A stretch of DNA of 64,000 nt from positions 1 through 64,000 of the forward strand of contig JACKCT010000009.1 of NCBI GenBank assembly GCA_020633895.1, in the 5' to 3' direction. Of this stretch, positions 61,361 to 64,000 are shown one piece after another (position 1 is the stretch's first letter; every line of letters starts with the position of its first letter). The position numbers were made by a program, and so were the translations under genes. Below the pieces are notes generated by a model. That model was given only the letters and a program-made list of their open reading frames with translations. It was not told the origin of the DNA and made no database searches. This DNA is from Deltaproteobacteria bacterium. GTDB lineage: Bacteria; Lernaellota; Lernaellaia; JACKCT01.

Positions 61361-62668
61361 TTGGGTGTCGACGGATTGCTGAGCAGGATCGCCTCGCACG
61401 AAGCGGTGGTCGGGATCGTGGGCGTCGGGTATGTGGGCCTGCCGCGGCTGTTGAGCTTCGCGGAGGCGGGGTTTCGCGCCGTCGGGTTCGATATCGATCC
61501 GGCGAAGGTCGACGCTCTCAACGCGGGGGAGAGCTACATCAGCTATTTGCCCGCCGAGCGCGTGAAAAACGCCCGCGCGGCCGGCATGGAGGCGACGACG
61601 GATTTTGCCCGGGTGGGCGAGTGCGACGCGCTGCTGCTGTGCGTGCCGACGCCGTTGGACCATCACCAGGCGCCCGATCTGTCGTTCATCGTCGCCACCG
61701 CCGAGGCCGTCGCGCCGCATCTGGCCGAAGGCGTGCTGGTGGTTCTGGAAAGCACGACCTACCCCGGCACGACGCGCGAAATGTTGCTGCCGATCCTGGA
61801 AGCCGGTTCGGGGCGGCGCCTGGGGGACGAGCTGCGGGTGGCTTATTCGCCCGAGCGCGAAGACCCGCACAACAAGGACTACTCGGACAAGAACATCCCC
61901 AAACTCGCCGGGGGCCTCAACGACGAGAGCCGCGACGCGGTGCTGGCGTTGTACGGCGCGGTCGTTTCCCAAGTGGTGCCTTGCGCCGATTGCGACACGG
62001 CCGAGGCGGCGAAGTTGCTGGAGAACATCTTTCGCGCCGTGAACATCGCGCTGGTCAACGAACTGAAGGTCGTCTTTGACAAGATGGGCATCGACGTCTG
62101 GCGGGTCATCGAGGCCGCGCGGACCAAGCCCTTCGGCTTCATGCCCTTCTACCCCGGTCCGGGCCTGGGCGGGCACTGCATCCCGATCGATCCGTTCTAC
62201 CTGACGTGGAAGGCGCGGGAGGTGGGCGTGGACACGCGGTTCATCGAGCTGGCCGGGCAGGTGAACCACGTGATGCCCGAATATGTCGTCGGCCGCCTGA
62301 TCGAGGCGCTCAACGACGCGGCCAAGCCCCTGCGCGGGTCGCGGGTGCTGCTCCTGGGCGTGGCGTATAAGAAGAACGTGGAGGACCTGCGCGAGTCGGC
62401 GTCCCTGCGGCTGATGCGTTTGATGGAGGAAAAGGGCGCGGCGGTGGACTTCCACGATCCCCACGTGCCGTCCATCATGATGACGCGCGAATACCCCGAG
62501 TTCGCGGGGCGTCAAAGCGTGCCTTTGGACGATGTGGAAGGCTACGACGCGGTGCTCGTCGCCACCGCCCACGACACCGTGGACCACGCGGCCGTCGCCC
62601 GGCGCGCGAAATTGATCGTCGACACGCGCAACGTTGTGCCGGCGGGCGACAATGTTTATCGGGCGTGA
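61361..62668 (+). CDS. nucleotide-sugar dehydrogenase (UDP-HexNAc/UDP-glucose 6-dehydrogenase family)
   Basis: A 435-residue NAD-dependent enzyme that oxidises C6 of a UDP-sugar to the uronic acid. It has GIVGVGYVGLP (Rossmann), LCVPTPL, ESTTYPGTT, AYSPERED, the central KLLENIFRAVNIALVNE helix, the catalytic Cys in GPGLGGHCIPIDP, and GVAYKKNVEDLRESAS. The SPERE and GGHCIPIDP forms match the WbpA/UDP-GlcNAc 6-dehydrogenase branch. The next gene is a DegT-type aminotransferase, as in acidic di-amino sugar pathways. TTG start at 61361 with GAGG upstream. The stop lies in a small hairpin. Confidence 0.9.
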   Translation: MGVDGLLSRIASHEAVVGIVGVGYVGLPRLLSFAEAGFRAVGFDIDPAKVDALNAGESYISYLPAERVKNARAAGMEATTDFARVGECDALLLCVPTPLDHHQAPDLSFIVATAEAVAPHLAEGVLVVLESTTYPGTTREMLLPILEAGSGRRLGDELRVAYSPEREDPHNKDYSDKNIPKLAGGLNDESRDAVLALYGAVVSQVVPCADCDTAEAAKLLENIFRAVNIALVNELKVVFDKMGIDVWRVIEAARTKPFGFMPFYPGPGLGGHCIPIDPFYLTWKAREVGVDTRFIELAGQVNHVMPEYVVGRLIEALNDAAKPLRGSRVLLLGVAYKKNVEDLRESASLRLMRLMEEKGAAVDFHDPHVPSIMMTREYPEFAGRQSVPLDDVEGYDAVLVATAHDTVDHAAVARRAKLIVDTRNVVPAGDNVYRA

Positions 62669-62879
62669 CGATGTCCGTCAGAGCCGCGCATGTGCGATGT
62701 CAGAGCCCCGACCGTCAGGAAGGGGTCAAACTCGAAAGTTGTTTGAAACGATTGAGAAGAAACAGAGCCCCGACCGTGAGGGAGGGGTCGTCGAGCGGCT
62801 CGAATCAGCGAACGCTTTGGACCGCTTGCTGACCAGCCTTCGCCAAGGCTACGACCTGGCAAGCTGCGCGCGGCTCTGA
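62660..62879. repeat. stop-codon hairpin and palindromic A element
   Basis: CGGGC-GTGACGAT-GTCCG (62660-62677, one G-U pair) holds the TGA of the dehydrogenase gene. CAGAGCC starts follow at 62679 (short remnant) and 62701 (type I half). The full element ends GGCTCTG at 62879, with the apical insertion CAGCCTTCGCCAAGGCTACG in its right half. The next gene starts 34 bases later. Confidence 0.8.
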
Positions 62880-62912
62880 CGAAATCAATGTCGAGACCAA
62901 GAAAGGAACCCC

Positions 62913-64000
62913 ATGTCCTTCGACTTTGACGAATCCATCGGCGGCGTTCCCTTGCTCGATCTGGCGGCCCAGTGGGGGCAGGTGGAGGCGGACGTGCGCG
63001 AGGCGATCGAACGCGTCCTGTCCACGCAGCGCTACATCGGCGGGCCCGAGGTCGAGGGCGCCGAGGCGGACGTGCTGGAATACTGCCGGATGGACGGCGC
63101 CGCGATCGGCGTGGCCAGCGGGACCGACGCGCTGCTCGTGGCGATGATGGCGCTGGACATCGGGCCGGGCGACGAGGTCGTCACCACGCCGTTCACCTTT
63201 TTCGCCACCGCCGGGACCATCCACCGCACCGGCGCCAAGCCCGTGTTCGTGGACATCGATCCGGCCACGTTCAACATCGACCCGGCAAAGATCGCCGACG
63301 CGATCACCGACAAGACCAAGGCCGTCGTGCCGGTGCATCTGTTTGGCCAGTGCGCGGAAATGGACGCGATCAAGGACGCGGTGGGCGGTCTGCCGATCAT
63401 CGAGGACGCGGCCCAGGCTATCGGCGCCGAGTACAAGGGCGCGCGGGCCGGGGCCATGGGCGCGGCGGGGTGCTTCAGCTTCTTTCCCAGCAAGAACCTG
63501 GGCGTGCTCGGCGACGGCGGCATGGTCGTCAGCACCGACAAGGCGTTGGGCGAGCGCATGCGCCGTCTGCGCAACCACGGACAAGGGGCGCAGTACCACC
63601 ACGAGGAGGTGGGCGGCAATTTCCGTCTCGACGCGATTCACGGCGCCGCCGTGCGCGCCAAGCTGCCGTATCTGGACGGCTGGACCGAAGGGCGGCAGCG
63701 TAACGCCGATCGCTACGACGCCATGTTCGCCGAGGCCGGATTGGTGGGCGAGCACATCCTCGCGCTGCCCGCGCGGGCGCCGGAGCGGCGGCATATTTTC
63801 AATCAATACACGCTGCGTGTCCGCGACCGGGACGCGCTGCAGGCGTTTCTGCGCGACGAGGCCAAGATCGGCACCTCCGTCTACTATCCCGTTCCGATGC
63901 ACCTCCAGCGCTGCTTCGCCGATCTGGGTTACAAGGCCGGGGATATGCCCGAGGCCGAGAAGGCGGCGCGGGAAGTGCTCTCCCTGCCGATCTTTCCCGA
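62913..64000 (+). CDS. DegT/DnrJ/EryC1/StrS-family aminotransferase (partial, runs off the window)
   Basis: At least 362 residues; the stop is beyond 64000. PLP-dependent sugar aminotransferase: N-terminal GGVPLLDLAAQWGQVEADVR, GVASGTDALLVAMMALDIGP (cofactor phosphate site), IIEDAAQAIGAEYKG (Asp), and SFFPSKNLGVLGDGG with the Schiff-base lysine. It would transfer amino groups from glutamate to a keto-sugar nucleotide, consistent with the dehydrogenase just upstream (WbpA-WbpE-like order, though a C3-oxidising dehydrogenase is not yet seen). AAGGA stands before the ATG. Confidence 0.92.
   Translation, partial: MSFDFDESIGGVPLLDLAAQWGQVEADVREAIERVLSTQRYIGGPEVEGAEADVLEYCRMDGAAIGVASGTDALLVAMMALDIGPGDEVVTTPFTFFATAGTIHRTGAKPVFVDIDPATFNIDPAKIADAITDKTKAVVPVHLFGQCAEMDAIKDAVGGLPIIEDAAQAIGAEYKGARAGAMGAAGCFSFFPSKNLGVLGDGGMVVSTDKALGERMRRLRNHGQGAQYHHEEVGGNFRLDAIHGAAVRAKLPYLDGWTEGRQRNADRYDAMFAEAGLVGEHILALPARAPERRHIFNQYTLRVRDRDALQAFLRDEAKIGTSVYYPVPMHLQRCFADLGYKAGDMPEAEKAAREVLSLPIFP

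Overview
GC-rich bacterial chromosome segment with short intergenic gaps, GTG/TTG starts, ATGA-type overlaps and good Shine-Dalgarno sites. The gene set is that of a free-living, diderm-like bacterium of deltaproteobacterial grade: periplasmic adaptor-type efflux, lipoproteins, a SPOR protein, AmgK/MurU-type cell-wall recycling, a 2-oxoglutarate dehydrogenase complex, Lon, and tig-clpP-clpX. Several exported proteins carry long aspartate-rich (DDDDTGDDD-like) stretches. The phylum cannot be fixed from this window. No rRNA, tRNA, prophage, IS element or CRISPR array was found.

Layout. 0-9.6 kb: membrane glycosyltransferase-like protein (-), then a + strand run with a small unknown protein, a Pro/Thr-rich membrane protein, a ClpX-like ATPase without zinc domain, a GNAT acetyltransferase, a phosphodiesterase, a radical SAM protein, a GT4-methyltransferase fusion and a secreted protein. 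9.8-12.8 kb: a minus-strand operon of a TIM-barrel isomerase, AmgK-like kinase and MurU-like nucleotidyltransferase. 13-19.4 kb: an unexplained hairpin-rich stretch, an exported M72-like metalloprotease with an Asp-rich tail, a histidine phosphatase, Lon and a small exported protein. 19.4-24.9 kb: MacAB-like export operon (adaptor, ATPase, two permeases) and an SGNH protein. 25-29 kb: carA, Dabb protein, extended TrmD, an EEP lipoprotein, OsmC. 29.4-36.1 kb: a membrane protein, then sucA (three frameshifts), sucB and lpd. 36.2-39.4 kb: S9 peptidase and an SRA-like/HNH nuclease. 40-43.3 kb: two glutamine synthetases of different classes around PII. 43.5-51 kb: GT-like membrane protein, two paralogous lipoproteins, an epimerase, DedA, two paralogous repeat-rich exported proteins. 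51.3-60.8 kb: SPOR protein, second radical SAM protein, two anchored unknowns, a CAP lipoprotein, clpX-clpP-tig, and an Asp-rich exported protein. 61.3-64 kb: nucleotide-sugar dehydrogenase and a DegT-type aminotransferase cut by the window end, probably surface-polysaccharide sugar synthesis.

The most unusual signal is not a gene. About a dozen gaps are filled by members of at least three families of short palindromic elements, named here A, B and C. Their arms change in compensating pairs between copies. They cluster at the 3' ends of genes: in six genes the stop codon lies in the loop of a small hairpin next to an element, and in two more the last codons and the stop are themselves element sequence. 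No transposase that could move them is in the window.
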